Part shown: positions 48,856-62,736 of the stretch, piece after piece | How positions within the stretch are numbered: the stretch's first letter is position 1 | How the letters are laid out: each line of letters opens with the position of its first letter | Assembly: GCF_003265705.1 (NCBI RefSeq) | Contig: NW_020312935.1 | Coordinates: 5,196,386 to 5,260,385 of the forward strand | Direction of reading: 5' to 3' | Source: Callorhinus ursinus | Lineage: Eukaryota; Chordata; Mammalia; Carnivora; Otariidae | Length of the DNA stretch: 64,000 nt | Translations under genes and position numbers: made by a program | The notes under the pieces: generated by a model | Database searches by the model: none | What the model was told of the DNA's origin: nothing | The model's input: the letters and a program-made list of their open reading frames with translations, nothing else

Positions 48856-49243
48856 CACATTCAGTTGAAACTATACTTCATATTCTGATCTTTTCCTGGG
48901 CTAGTGAAATATGGATGTTGACTCTCGTGATGCTTGGGCAGTGGCAGGCACAGCTTGCCAGTCCTGTGATCAGCAAGGTAAACAACCAACACACAACCAT
49001 TCGGTTTCTCACTGCCATATTCAATAAGTAACACAAGCTATTCAACACTTTATTATAAAATGGTTTGTGTGAGATGATTTTATTCACTCTAGGCTAAAGT
49101 AAGTGTTCTGAGCACACTGAAAGTGGGTTAGGCTAAGCTATCATGTCTGGTGGATTAGGCATATTAAATGCATTTTTGACGTATTCTCAACTTATGATAA
49201 TTTACTGGCCTGTAACCACATCAAAGTCGAAGAAGATCTGTAT
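48855..49243 (+). mobile_element. Tigger/MER2-like DNA transposon relic
   Basis: Recognised by GATCTTTTCCTGGGCTAGTG, TTCAACACTTTATTATAAAA, AAGTGTTCTGAGCAC and the tail AGTCGAAGAAGATCTGTA. It lies about 0.6 kb beyond the CDH1 poly-A site. Confidence 0.7.
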
Positions 49244-49265
49244 ATTTCACCACCATTATAGAAAA

Positions 49266-49271
49266 AAATAT

Positions 49272-49302
<31 letters not shown>

Positions 49303-49312
49303 CATATACAAT
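49266..49312. repeat. (CA)n(TA)n microsatellite
   Basis: A CA run followed by a TA run between the Tigger and hAT relics. Confidence 0.9.
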
Positions 49313-49344
49313 TATACCCCTCCAGCAGAGTGAAGTCACAGAAC

Positions 49345-49530
49345 AGGGTTTCTCAGCAGCACCATTGACATTTTGGGCCCGATGGTTCTTTGTTGCACAT
49401 GGCTGCCCCATGCACTGCAGGACATTTAGCCTTGACTTGAGGCCAGTAGCACCTCCTCAGTCATGACAACCAATGCATCTCCAGAAATTGCCCAATGTCC
49501 CCTGGGGGAGGGGTCCAGAGTCTTCCCTGA
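49345..49530 (+). mobile_element. hAT-Charlie-type MITE relic
   Basis: Carries GGTTTCTCAGCAGCACCATT, GACATTTTGGGCC, AGTAGCACC and CAATGTCCCCTGGGGG, typical of a MER-class non-autonomous hAT element. Confidence 0.65.
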
Positions 49531-49849
49531 TGGTGGACCACTGTACTACATAAACTTTGCTGACCGACTGAATGTTGTCTTAAGCTCTATTTTGGTCCCT
49601 TGGCTCTGCCCACAGTTTTTCCATTGACAAGAGAATTTTAAATGTTTCTCCACATACCAAATGGATTGATAGGCTTCAAATAAAGTGACCTTTTAAATGC
49701 AGTTTCCTGCACTCTGCCTGCAATAGAATTACACCAAGTTCTGGAGGAGTCATTTCAACACGAAGCTTCCTTCTTCACGTTTTGAGTGAGCTCAACTACC
49801 ACTGGTCTTGCCTGGAATTGTGGTGTGACCAAATAAAACAAGTGTTCGA

Positions 49850-51437
49850 CACTGGTTTAACAAAATTCTTTAATAAAATTTATAAAAATGAATATTTAAG
49901 AATTCTCTCAGCTTAAATTGTTTTCCTTTTCCACCCCCAAAGAAAATACAAAATTATCCGCACCCACACATGTATACACTCAAAATTATAGTAACATTCT
50001 CTACACAAGACTACATTAGAGTTTAAATTGCTAAAAAATCAAAAGAATTCCAAGAAGTGATTGCAGGAATGATTTTTTTTCCTTTGAAAAACAGCTGACA
50101 GTAAAGCAATTTAGATAAAATTATTTTCTGTGGTTGTCAAAAGTTTCTTGAAGTTCGCATTTCAATTAAAAGAAGATCCAAATCAAAGTTCTCTCCACCC
50201 TCCCCTTGCTAGCACCCTTTAGTGCCATATTTTCTTCCTGCTCCTAAGGGGAAAAAATTGGATTTCCTAATATCCTCGGTTTTCTACGAACTCTTGGAAT
50301 TTGGGGTAAATGTGTCCAGATCAGCCAGCATTTTCTGTAGACATCAACAAAAGCAGGCACCTGGGGATTCTGGGCTTCAGGTACAAACTCTGGTCTGAGG
50401 ATCCTGATAGGACACACATGTTGAGATTCTTCCACTCTTCAGAATTTTCAGGACTAGAGGTAAGAGCCACCTCAATCATCCTCAGCCTCAGTTTGCTAAA
50501 CTGCCAGGCTCAATGACACATCTCTCCTGCCACCTCCAAGCACATTTCTCATGTTGCCCTCAGCTGTGACAAACCTCCTTCCGTCTTTGGCTGCAGCACT
50601 TAGGCACCATCATTAAGTGTTGAAAGAGATCACTCTTGAGTGATAAATGAACATTAGAAGTTGAGTGGCACCTGAAAACTCACCACCTTTTCTGCTCAGC
50701 GCTCCCCATTTAGAACCAAAGTACCTCAATAATGACATACACATAACAAATATATTTACGCAGAACAAGTAAATGGATGGACACCAATTTCAAGTTATGT
50801 ACTTAGGAAATAAAAAAGGAGAACCATTAAAGGTCTTACGAGTCCACAATACCCAGTCACACTCTGGCCAGGCTAAGACCAAGTCTCCTATCCTGAAATG
50901 GCCCAACAATTTCTCCATCAGAGAACTCCTGTCTGGGGCAATAGAAGTTCAAAAGGAGTAAGAGTGGGTATTAGAACAGGGGACACCAGAGCAGTGATAG
51001 GAGAAAAAAAGAACACAAATTAAAAATAATTACACAGACACACACACAATAGGGTAGTTGAGTCCCCCCCTTTCTTTAAAAAAAATGAGACAAAAGCGTG
51101 TAAGGAAATCTGTAAATTGCTAGCAGAACCTAACCTCCAAGTTGCTAGCAGAACCTTCTGGAGGCTGAAGCTATTCTTTTGAAATATTAAACGTGTGGGT
51201 GGCTTTTGGACAGCATCACCATTTAAAGAATGATGAAAGAAAAAAAGCTTCAAAGAACAGGTCAAAACACAGATTAGATCTATCAAGTGGTAATACTAAC
51301 TATCCTAACTGCATCACTGAGCAGTCTCTCTTCCCCAGAAACTCATCTCAAGTGAAGGGAGCTGGAAAACCATGACCCCTGCACTCTCCCCCACATGGCG
51401 TAAGGACCCATCTCCTTCCTCATTTGTCTCAAGACCC
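49850..51437 (-). other. CDH1: CDH1 3' untranslated region
   Basis: This region runs from the CDH1 stop codon to just past a minus-strand ATTAAA at 49869-49874. The roughly 1.6 kb length is consistent with a mammalian CDH1 3'UTR lacking the primate Alu. It holds no SINE. Two copies of TTGCTAGCAGAACCT (51117 and 51142) form a 25 bp-period tandem duplication. The end position is inferred from the poly-A signal only. Confidence 0.7.
49869..49874 (-). terminator. CDH1: Poly-A signal ATTAAA (CDH1)
   Basis: Minus-strand ATTAAA is the common variant hexamer. No canonical AATAAA was seen on the minus strand between here and the stop codon. Cleavage would fall roughly 10-30 bases further left. Confidence 0.6.
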
Positions 51438-53457
<2,020 letters not shown>

Positions 53458-53679
53458 TTATAGATTCCGGTATCAGATTATGCCCTTTCAACTGCATGGT
53501 AGTTATAAGCATGTGCCAATGTAATCTGAAATGACAGTTTGTAACCTAAGAGTTTCCAAAATAGCACTAGAAGGAAGAACAGCATAAAAGGATTGTGAGG
53601 AACAACTGTGGGCTTGGATGTGGACTGCTGTACCTAAGTGACTAAGGCCCAGCTGATCTACAGGTTCTTGAGAGTCTAG

Positions 53680-54045
53680 CTGCCATAGACTGAATGTCTG
53701 TGTCCCTTGCCAAATTCACACATTGAAACCTAATCCCCCACATGGTGGTATTTGGAGGTGCGACTTTTGGGAGGTGATCGAGTCGGGAGGGTGGATGGAG
53801 CCCTTGGGAACAGGATTAGCACACTGATAAAAGATACGCTAGAACTCCCCTTCTGCCGTGTTGAGTGCACTTGAGATTATGGCTGATTGTGAACCAGGAA
53901 GCAGGTCCCCACCAAACACCAAATCTGTTGGTGCCTCGATCTTAAGACATCCCAGCCTCCAGAACCATGAGAAAAACTTCTGTGGTTTTTAAGCAACCTG
54001 TCTGTGACATCTTGTTATAGCAACCCACACGGACTAAGACACTAG
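53680..54045 (+). mobile_element. Old LTR, MaLR/MLT1-like, solitary
   Basis: Contains the MaLR-type pattern TGAATGTCTGTGTCCC, TGGTATTTGGAGGTG, TTGGGAGGTGAT, GAACCAGGAAGCAGG and CCCAGCCTCCAGAACCATGA, ending near CACGGACTAAGACAC. No internal viral genes are next to it. Subfamily assigned from memory of the consensus. Confidence 0.75.
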
Positions 54046-54227
54046 CTGAGGTCAGCAGTTATCCCACAAATGCCTGAAGGACAGTTCTCTGTACCCCCTA
54101 ATACGCTGTACAAAGCAGGCATTGAAATTCTAATCAATGGCTGTTCTTCCAAACCAGAGAGCTCAGCAAGCATGCTCATGCATGGCCAGAGTCAAAGCAG
54201 AACTCTGAGATGGGGCCCGAGGTTCCT

Positions 54228-54432
54228 TTTTTTTTTTTTTTTTAAGATTTTATTTATTTATTTGACAGAGAGAGACACAGCGAGAGAAGGAACATGAGCA
54301 GGGGGAGTGGGAGAGGGAGAAGCAGGCTTCCCGCAGAGCAGGGAGCCCGATGCGGGGCTCGATCCTAGGACCCTGGGATCATAACTTGAGCCGAAGACAG
54401 ACGCTTAAGGACTGAGCCACCCAGGCGCCCCC
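54228..54432 (-). mobile_element. Can-SINE in CDH1 intron 14
   Basis: Flank GAGGTTCCTT / GAGGTTTCCTT. Confidence 0.95.
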
Positions 54433-54480
54433 CGAGGTTTCCTTTCTAAATAGAATACACATTCACAAAAAATTCTCCAA

Positions 54481-54579
54481 AAGGTTGCTGACTGGCCCAG
54501 TCAGTAGACTATCCAACTCCTGATCTCGGGGTCATGAGTTTGAGCCCCACATTGGGCAAAGAGATTACTTTTAAAAAAA
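54481..54579 (+). mobile_element. Short older-type Can-SINE
   Basis: GACTGGCCCAGTCAGTAGAC through GAGATTACTTTTAAAA. Confidence 0.85.
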
Positions 54580-54764
54580 TCTCCAGAAAACTCTAGGCTA
54601 AGGCAAGACCATCTTTAAAATCAGGGAACATAAAGAAGGCCTAAAGAAGCCCTAACATGTACAGTAAGAAAAAAAAAGTTTAGCATACCTACAAGCTCAA
54701 GTGAAACAAAATATTACAAAGTAGCTGCCTTATGTCGAGGATAATTTGAAGTTTGTATCCTGAG

Positions 54765-54885
54765 AACAGTGACAGGGAGACTAGGCTCTGGAGTCACACT
54801 ACCTGGGGTTCTCCTGCTTACTACCTGTGTGACTGGGCAAGTTACTTAGCTGCCCTTGGCCTCTGTTCATTCATCTGGGTGCTGA
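54765..54885 (+). mobile_element. MIR relic
   Basis: TGTGTGACTGGGCAAGTTAC and CTCTGTTCATTCATCTG. Confidence 0.7.
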
Positions 54886-54971
54886 AAAGAACAATGTTAT
54901 TTCAAAGGTCTACCTTCTCCTAATCATTGCTTCTTCCAAATAAAGAGATCGCCATTTAGCTTTGTATCACG

Positions 54972-55009
54972 GGTTTTTTGTTGTTGTTTTTTAAAGACTT
55001 TATCCATTT

Positions 55010-55045
<36 letters not shown>

Positions 55046-55368
55046 GCACAAGCACAGGGAACGGCAGGCAGTGGGAAAGGGAGAAGCAGACTGCCCCCTG
55101 AGCAGGGCAGCGGGGCTTGATCCCAGGACCCTGGAATCATGACCTGAGCCAAAGGCAGATGCTTAACGACTGAGCCACCCAGGCGCCCCAAGATTTTATT
55201 TATTTGACAGAGACACAGCCAGAGAAGGAACACAAGCAGGGGGAGTGGGAGAGGAGAAGCAAGCTCTCCACTGAGCAGGGAGCCCGATGCGGGGCTCGAT
55301 CCCAGCACCCTGGGATCATGACCTGAGCCGAAGGCAGATGCTTAACCACTGAGCCACCCAAGTGCGCC
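54972..55368 (-). mobile_element. Two Can-SINEs in series next to CDH1 exon 14 donor
   Basis: Elements at 54972-55189 and 55190-55368, flanked as a pair by TGTATCACGG. Both lie in the sense direction of CDH1. Confidence 0.95.
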
Positions 55369-55384
55369 ATGTATCACGGTTTTA

Positions 55385-55585
<201 letters not shown>

Positions 55586-57329
55586 TCACAGAGCACCACA
55601 GCCCTGCCTACCAGACAGATGGCTGCCAGACAACCCGCGCACGGACGCTCTCACACCCGAACTTAGTATGTGCAATGTAACATCCTGGACAAGTACAGGG
55701 GAACTCAAGTGTGGTCTTTCACTGGACTTAAACCAATCAGTCATTTCCCAGAATCTGAGCTAATAAAATGCTCCAGGCAGAGGAAATTAGGGACAAAGGC
55801 CCTGAGGCAGGAGCATGATGGCCATGATTAAGGAGAGGCGAGGTCAGCGGGGTGAGCGAGGGAGGAAGTAGACAGGGGTTCAGAAGGGTGGCAGGGATGT
55901 GGCAACTACTAAAGGACTTTGGCTTTGATTCTGAACTAGAACCACTGAAGGTCTGTGAGCAGGGCTGGGTCAGCCTAAATGTGATGGACAGATGCGTATT
56001 ATTTTTAATCAGTTCCAAGGAATGGGACACAGACCATTCAACAGCCTGGTAATATTATTTTCTCTTAAGATAAAAATCACATAAGCAAGCTCTAAAATCT
56101 GTTTAATTTCCAAAGTTTTCATCTGATCTTGGGATATTTCTAGGCTAGAGAAGATGAACAATTGTTAAAAATCTTTGAACTATTTACTGTGACTGAAAAA
56201 AATATGATTTTGTATTTTTTTTAAATAGGTGCTTGTGCCCGAGTTTCTCTAAAGGACACCCTACTGAAGCAGTATTGCACTGAAACAAAGAGGTTGCATA
56301 GACTTGGGGAAAAGATTTCTTACAAGTACCCAACCTCCCTATTGTTTCTGAAATCATCAAGATTCCAAGACCTTATTCAGATGAACAATTTAACTTCCTT
56401 GACCACGATTCAGTGGGCCAAGACCTGTCTTAGCACCGAGGATACGGTAGTGAAGACCATGTAAGATGCAAATAGTCACCATCCACATGGAGCTTTGAGC
56501 AACTAAAAGCAGGTTATCATTTCCAAGAAGATACTACTTATCAAACATTACTTAAATGTCACTTAAAGGAAAGTAACCAAAATAGATACTGTTATCACTT
56601 CAGGAAATACTGCCCCACACACTGTACCACAACCTCAGTATTCCCAGTGGGATTCCCATAAAGCCTGGCACAAAGCAAGCAACCAAATATTGAGGGTCTA
56701 CATGAAAACCTTCATATCCTGGCATTTTTCTAGTGTCATCTTGGAAGTGTAAGTTCTACGCTTGCCCACAAGGAAGAAGTTGCAAGTCATGGCATTGCTG
56801 GCATTGCTCCTGCTTTCAATACGGTTCCACATTTGAACATTCTGTAGTGCTGCTCTTGTCCTCTGTGCCTAATAAAATGTATCCCAAACACACTGAGGTA
56901 AGGCTATTACTCAAAAGTCAATTGTTTTAAGTGTAATGACAATCTTTAATATTTTTCTTAGAATGAAAGTACTAGTTAGTAACTGTTGTCCCCAAAGCTG
57001 ACTGGCCCCGTCAAATCTAACTGGAGTAGGAAGGCAGGCGGCAGGCAGGGCTTGCATGACCCCAGCCATGATGATGGCAGAAGGAAGGTGAATTCACCTC
57101 ACCCTACAGTGGCCATTAAGCCAGGTAAACCCTGAGGAACAGAGGTCCAGAAAGCTCAGTGAATTCTGAACAACACACTCTCCTTCCTTCTCAGCTTTGA
57201 GGGGACACAATCAGCAGAGGGCGGGAGCGAATGAATCTGCTGGAGCAGAAAGCAGCAGGATTAAGAACATCTGTGTTGGGTCTAAACTGAAACCCTTAAC
57301 AAGTCTAAACGAGTGATGCCACTGCTCCA

Positions 57330-57600
57330 AGAACTTTCTTCTACTCCAGCCACGCTGGCCTCCTCTTTGCCCTCCACAGTCTGATGGAGTCTTCCTCTCT
57401 GTGCCTTCACTAGCGTGGGAACCCTCACAAATGCCCCTCTGACCATCTGGATGCCACCAGCCTCTATCCCAACCATCCTACACCTTCCTTGAGCGTCAAC
57501 TCACATCAACTCACATCCTTGAGGGACAACTCACATCGTCTGATCACAAAGGCATTCATGACCTGGACCACCCTTTCCAGCCCCTAATTTATAAACCACC
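57330..57600 (+). mobile_element. L2-like relic
   Basis: CTCCAGCCACGCTGGCCTCC and CATGACCTGGACCACCCTTT. A small TCAACTCACATC repeat lies inside (about 57495-57540). Confidence 0.55.
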
Positions 57601-58029
57601 TTTGGAATTTTTCTAATGAACTTGCCATCACAAGCTTTTAGAAACCATCACAGCATTTGTGTCAACCCTAGGGGCCAGTCTCTAGGTGGTCTCTCTCAGT
57701 TTGAAGGACTATGGTAGAACTGCCATAGCTCCCTCCAGTGTCCTTTTAGCCACTGAATACTCACTGTTCACCCTACACTCCACCCCCATCCTCTGCCAAG
57801 GTTTAAATGGGCACATGGCCATCCAGTTCAAGTGGGAAATTCTAGGTGTGGCTGTGTTTGGGCCAGTGGGATGGGAATGAAGGTGATTTGTGTCATCTCC
57901 AGATACGTGCTTTCCACTTTCTCCGTCATCCCTTCTCCAGGATGGACTGTAGAATGTGGAAGCAGAAGTGGTGGTGGTAAGCGGGACAGCTCGGACCATG
58001 CTGATGATGAAAGGACCCCAAGGCCTTGC

Positions 58030-58185
58030 TGCTCCAAGCTGGTCCAAGGACCTGCAACATCTGCACCACCTGGGAGCTGGTTACAAACGTGGAATCTGAG
58101 GACCCCACCCCAGACTCCCCAGATCACCAGCTCAGAATCCGCATGCAGGTGATTTGTATGTACTTGAGCATGAGAAGCACTGCCC
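58030..58185. mobile_element. hAT-type MITE relic
   Basis: Carries CACCTGGGAGCTGGTTA, ACCCCAGACTCCCCAGATCA and GTACTTGAGCATGAGAAGCA, typical of MER-class hAT elements. Confidence 0.6.
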
Positions 58186-58364
58186 TGGGGTGAAAAACCC
58201 ATGCCCACTCATGAAAAAACTAAATAGAAGACTGGGTTCCTGTTGATCTCATGGAACAGGGCTGCCTTCCAGTCTTGGCCAACTTCTCTCTGAACTGTTC
58301 AGTAAGGGATAAAGCTCCCCCATTTTAGAAGCCAAAGGCTGAACCGCTTGCCAGGCGTACGTAC

Positions 58365-58595
58365 TTAGTAAAGCGAGGATTCCTCCAAGAATGCCCAGAA
58401 TGGCGGGAACCTGCAAGCCTGCTTCGGCGTAGGCCGCCGTCCTCTTGCAGCTGTTGACGACCCCTTCGCAGTCACACATGAACACATCTAGGGTGGTCAC
58501 CTGGTCCTTGTTCTGGTTATCTGTGAGCTTAAGATTTATTTTGTAGTCACCCAACTCTAAGGTTTTCTTCGGCTTCAAAATTAGAGATTCATGGG
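58365..58595 (-). CDS. CDH1: CDH1 exon 13: EC5 end and outer transmembrane half
   Basis: This exon reads [60 protein letters not shown] and [16 protein letters not shown]. It covers the end of ectodomain repeat EC5 with its conserved cysteines, the short membrane-proximal stalk, and the start of the transmembrane helix. The acceptor is CCTCCAG|CCCATG and the donor CTAA|GTACGT. It is 231 bp against 228 bp in human. The extra codon falls in the stalk ([15 protein letters not shown] versus the human AAGVCRKAQPVEAG). Confidence 0.97.
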
Positions 58596-58924
58596 CTGGA
58601 GGAAGCAACAAAAATAAATGATGGGACAAGGGGAGGGGAAAAAAACCTCATTCTAGAATAAAATTATTAGGGTCAAGAAAATTGGAGCTGCTTGGGTCGT
58701 AGATTACTGGCCCGTACGTTGCAGAGTCAGATACCATGAAGGGAAAGGGAACTTGGTGGAATGCCTCAAATGTAGAAGGGGCAAATGAACACACATCAAA
58801 CAAAAGGGGTGACACGTGGAAGTGGAGAAGGGAATTTCAGAAGGGGGGAGGGCAGGAGCAGGGACGGGAGCAGGGAAAGCACCAGGTCAGAGCAACGTTT
58901 CTGAAGTAAGACTCCAGTCCCCAC
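58596..58924 (-). other. CDH1: CDH1 intron 12
   Basis: This short intron (329 bp) has no repeat that I can name. It is the shortest intron in the window. Confidence 0.85.
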
Positions 58925-59149
58925 CTTGGTCATTGTACTCAATGGTCCAGTTGACACTTGCCCCGTGTGTTAGTTCTGCTGTGAAGGGAGATGTGTTGGG
59001 GGGGAGATCTGGATCAATGATGTTGATGACACGAGGCTGTGGATTCTTCTGACAGAAGTCCATATTTCGAGGTTCTGGTATGGGGCCATTGTCATTCACA
59101 TCAGAGAGGATGAGGAGAAGGGTTCCCGTTCCAGTAGCAACTGGAGAAC
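58925..59149 (-). CDS. CDH1: CDH1 exon 12: EC4-EC5 linker
   Basis: This 225 bp exon (human length) reads [60 protein letters not shown] and [14 protein letters not shown]. It contains the cadherin calcium-binding linker DVNDN between repeats EC4 and EC5 and most of EC5. The acceptor is TTAG|GTTCTC and the donor CAAG|GTGGGG. The exit leaves one base G for the codon completed in exon 13. Confidence 0.98.
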
Positions 59150-59409
59150 CTAAGAGAAAATACATAGTAAATGTCACAGCTCAAGAACATTCATGAAGCT
59201 CTACTGATTCCCATCAGACCAAATTCCAGTCTTGGCTTGGCTCTTTAGGGAGCCATCAGCTCTCCCCATCATGGGGCATCTTCACTTCAGATCCGGCTGC
59301 TCTCTGACATGCTTATTTCCTGCTTTGACAACAATTATTCAAATTAACCTCACACCAAGGACACCTCCTTCCCTCTTCTACACATACCTTTATGCACTCA
59401 TTAAATTTT

Positions 59410-59599
59410 TTTAAAAGTTTTTATTTATTCATTTGACAGAGAGAGAGCGAGCACACAAGCTGGAGGAGAGCCTGCGGGAGAGGGAGAAGCAGGCTCCCTG
59501 CTGAGCAAGGAATCCAATGCGGGGCTCAATGCCAGGACCCTGGGATCATAACCCGAGCCGAAGGCAGTTGTTTAACCGACTGAGTCACCCAGGCGCCCC
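59410..59599 (-). mobile_element. Can-SINE in CDH1 intron 11
   Basis: Flank GCACTCATTAAATTTT / GCACCCATTAAATTTT. Confidence 0.95.
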
Positions 59600-59929
59600 T
59601 GCACCCATTAAATTTTAACCACTCCAAGAATTTCTCATTGCCCCCCCCCACCAATTCTCCCTTTTCAGAACTTCTATGGCTTGAAGGTCATTATCAAAGG
59701 GCTGAGCTTTCTAAATTGCTGCAAGTTGCTTTTCAAAAACAAAAACAGACTTGGACATTTCTGTGTACATTTCTTTTACATTGTGATATAGCACCTAGCA
59801 TACGGGGGTTGATAAAATAGACACTCAAGTATTACCATCAATATTAGTTCACTATAGAGAAAAACACAGGACTCTTATCTCAAACCTGTAAAGAGTTATG
59901 CCTGGGTAGCCAGACTGTGATTATTTTTT

Positions 59930-60415
59930 TTTACCCTTTAAAAAAATCGTGGTTAAAACAAACCATGCAGCATATAATTTACCATCTCAAACATTTTGAA
60001 GTTCATTTTACATTTTAGGTTCAACAGTGTTAAGTATATTCACATTATCGTGGAACAGATCTCCAGAACCTTGTCATCTTGTAAAACTGAAACTCTGTAC
60101 CCATTAGACAACTCCCCACTTCCCTTTCCCTCCCAGCCCCTGGTTACCACCATTCTATTTTGTCTCTATGAATCCGACTGCTTTCTTACCTTAAGTGGGA
60201 CCATACAGTATTTGCCTTTTTGTGACATGGCTTTTATTCAGTATAATGCCCCCAAGATTTATCCATGTTTGAACGTGTGACAGGATTCCCTTCCTTTTTT
60301 TAAGGTTTAATAATATTCCATTGTATGCATATGCCATATTTTATGTTTAAATCTTTTTTTACCTTATCATGTGAATTAAAAACAAATAGGAGGTGTCATT
60401 TAAAATTTTTTCTAA
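59930..60415 (-). mobile_element. Antisense L1M 3' end
   Basis: Plus strand reads TGTAAAACTGAAACTCTGTA, ATTCTATTTTGTCTCTATGA and AATAATATTCCATTGTATGC. Confidence 0.8.
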
Positions 60416-60432
60416 TTAAAAAAGAAGCTAAC

Positions 60433-60650
60433 AGGGTGCCTGGGTGGCTCAGTTGGTTAGGCGACTGCCTTCGGCTCAGGTGAGGATCCTGGGGTCCTGG
60501 GATCAAGTCCCACGTCGGGCTCCCCCTGCTCTGTGGGGAGCCTGCTTCTCCCTCTGCCTCTGCCTGCCACTCCCCCCTGCTTGTGCTCGTGCGCTCTCTG
60601 TTTCTCTGGGTCAAATAAATAAATAAAATCTTAAAAAAAATACAAATAAA
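60433..60650 (+). mobile_element. Can-SINE in CDH1 intron 11
   Basis: Flank AAAAAGAAGCTAACA on both sides. Confidence 0.96.
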
Positions 60651-60728
60651 ATAAAAAAGAAGCTAACACATTTTCTACGAAACCTCATTCTCCTTCTTCT
60701 TAGACCTTACATTAAAAAGTATTGAGTC

Positions 60729-60930
60729 GGGGCGCCTGGGTGGCTCAGTTGTTAAGCGTCTGCCTTCGGCTCAGGTCATGATCCCAGGGTCCTAGGATCG
60801 AGCCCCACATCGGGCTCCCTGCTCAGCGGGAAGCCTGCTTCTCCCTCTCCCACTCCCCCTGCTTGTGTTCCCTCTCTCGCTGTGTCTCTATCTGTCAAAT
60901 AAATAAATAAAATCTTAAAAAAAAAAAAAA
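60729..60930 (+). mobile_element. Can-SINE in CDH1 intron 11
   Basis: Flank AAAGTATTGAGTC on both sides. Confidence 0.96.
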
Positions 60931-61002
60931 GTATTGAGTCATGCACAAAGGAACACTTAAAGGAATCATTCAGCACCATCACACCTGAGCCATGATTATC
61001 AG

Positions 61003-61192
61003 GTCAGGCATCGGCAAACTAAGGCCTTCCAGGCAAATGAGGAAGCAGTTGTGCCCATTCCCCCCTTTACAGATCGTCTATGGCTGCTTCTAGGCTGCAA
61101 AAGCCATCAAGATCACATGGCCTATAGATACTAAAATACTTACTCCCTGGCCCTTCCTTCACAGAAAGTTTGCCAAGGCACGTTCAGGAGCC
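61003..61192. mobile_element. hAT-Charlie-type MITE relic
   Basis: Starts GGTCAGGCATCGGCAAACTA, has CTATGGCTGCTTCTAGGC and ends AAAGTTTGCCAAGGCAC. Same family as the relic at 33265-33485. Confidence 0.7.
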
Positions 61193-61999
61193 ATTTCCTC
61201 CACTTACTTCCAGGCCAGGCTGGAGAGTTTCCATGTAGCAGCTGGCCAGTGCGGCTGAAGCCATGGGCTAGCTTTTCCCTTCAGACAAAAGCATTCTGCG
61301 AATGGGACCCCATCATGGCCTTACTTGCGTCGCTCTCTGCTTTTAACCTGCTAACTCCTAAATACAGCTCCAGGAGCAGGCTTCAGATTCTAACTGAAGA
61401 GGCCAGGCTCATCCTTCCCCAGCACCATCACAATGCGATGGAGGGCCACCTGTCCAGCCCCATCATGGCCTTACCTGCCTTGCTGTGTTTTCTAGATTGT
61501 CAAGTCTGGCATTACTACCTCAGGAAGCTGGAGAGTTAGCGAGGGAAATAGAATCCATCACAAGCCCAGGAAGCAAGCAGTTTCTAACAGTAATTCTGTT
61601 TCTAAATATCCAGCCAAGGGAAATAGTTGCACACAGAGGCATGGACAAGGATGTTTCCTTATCAAACTCATGGCAATAATGAACAGGTAGACACCATCCC
61701 AGTGCTCTTTAATGCGTGAACGATTCAAGTATGCTATAACCAGATAACATTATTTTATTATGAAGAGGTAGATTTATAAGGTGCCAAAGTAGATCTGTGT
61801 CTTTAAAACATATTATAAATAATAGCAAATAAATTAAAACTTTAATTTAAATCAACATGTATGAAACAATGGTTTTTATTATAAAAACAAAACCAGGCTG
61901 TAAACTAGATTGTGGCTTTATAATAAACTCTATTTCTATATGCATATAAATGTATTCAAATACACAAGAGCAGTCTGGAAGGAGCCACATTTCACTACT

Positions 62000-62170
62000 A
62001 ATGATGAGGATAAAAATTATGATAGTCCTTGTAGAGCAGGCACTCTTCTAGGGCACTTTTACATAAACAAACTCATTCAAAATCCAGACGGGGTATTATC
62101 ATTTTGTCAGACAGAGGAACTAAGGGACATAAGCTTTAGTCCGAAGATCTAGACCCAGGCAGTCTGGCTC
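62000..62170 (-). mobile_element. MIR relic
   Basis: GCAGGCACTCTTCTAGGGCA and AGACCCAGGCAGTCTGGCTC. Confidence 0.7.
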
Positions 62171-62362
62171 CCGTGGGGAAGGAGTCGGTTCAGGTATAAA
62201 GAGCTTCTGCTTGACCTAATTACTTGTACTTTCGAAAATTGCACGCTTTAAGAATACAAGAAAAAGAATGAACTCCTGCCTCTCAAAGAAGGGTAGGGGG
62301 CGATGAAGCACGCTAGCCAGACAGGTGAGACAGCAAAAGTCACATACTAAGGGCACCCTTAC

Positions 62363-62508
62363 CCGTATCAATGGCTATAATGAGGGCCTCGTACGTGCTG
62401 TTCTTCACATGCTCCGTGTCCTCTCTGTCCAGCTCAGCCCGAGTGAAAATGGCACCAGATTCTGGATTAATCTCCAGCCAATTGGCAGCATCCCTCCAAA
62501 TCCGATAC
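62363..62508 (-). CDS. CDH1: CDH1 exon 11: EC4 segment (rightmost exon in window)
   Basis: This 146 bp exon (human length) begins with the third base of a codon and reads [40 protein letters not shown] and ALIIAIDTG. It lies in EC4, with the cadherin LDRED motif that helps bind calcium and an NST N-glycosylation sequon. The acceptor is TTTCAG|GTATCGG and the donor ACGG|GTAAGG. Exons 1-10 lie beyond the right edge. Confidence 0.98.
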
Positions 62509-62736
62509 CTGAAATGGCACAAGCTCTGGCTTAGAATAGTACAGCAAACGGCACATGGCTGAAGAAGGCTAAGGTTCCTCTTTGTTGATTGATCAGATCT
62601 ACAGCAGAGTATGACCATCCATGTCCCCTTCACCTGGATTCACCCACCGGGTAAACCCTTTAAGAGTGAGTTGCAGACACCATGTTCTTTTACTCAGAAA
62701 TACTTCAGCCCATGTTATCCCCTAAGAACAGAGGCA

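Larger units (their letters stand above)
41731..49849. other. Intergenic region between TANGO6 promoter and CDH1 3' end
   Basis: This 8 kb stretch has no recognisable gene. SINEs lie at 42030-43537, 45585-45879, 46223-46431 and 48109-48288. MIR and antisense L1 lie at 46.9-48.3 kb, an L1 3' end at 48.35-48.85 kb, a Tigger relic at 48855-49243 and a hAT relic at 49345-49530. The 43540-45580 block has no repeat I can name. Confidence 0.8.
59150..62362 (-). other. CDH1: CDH1 intron 11
   Basis: The intron carries three Can-SINEs (59410-59599 minus; 60433-60650 and 60729-60930 plus), an antisense L1 3' relic (59930-60415), a hAT relic (61003-61192) and a MIR fragment (about 62000-62170). About 61193-62000 shows nothing I recognise, apart from a CCCATCATGGCCTTAC 16-mer occurring twice (61309 and 61457). 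Confidence 0.8.
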
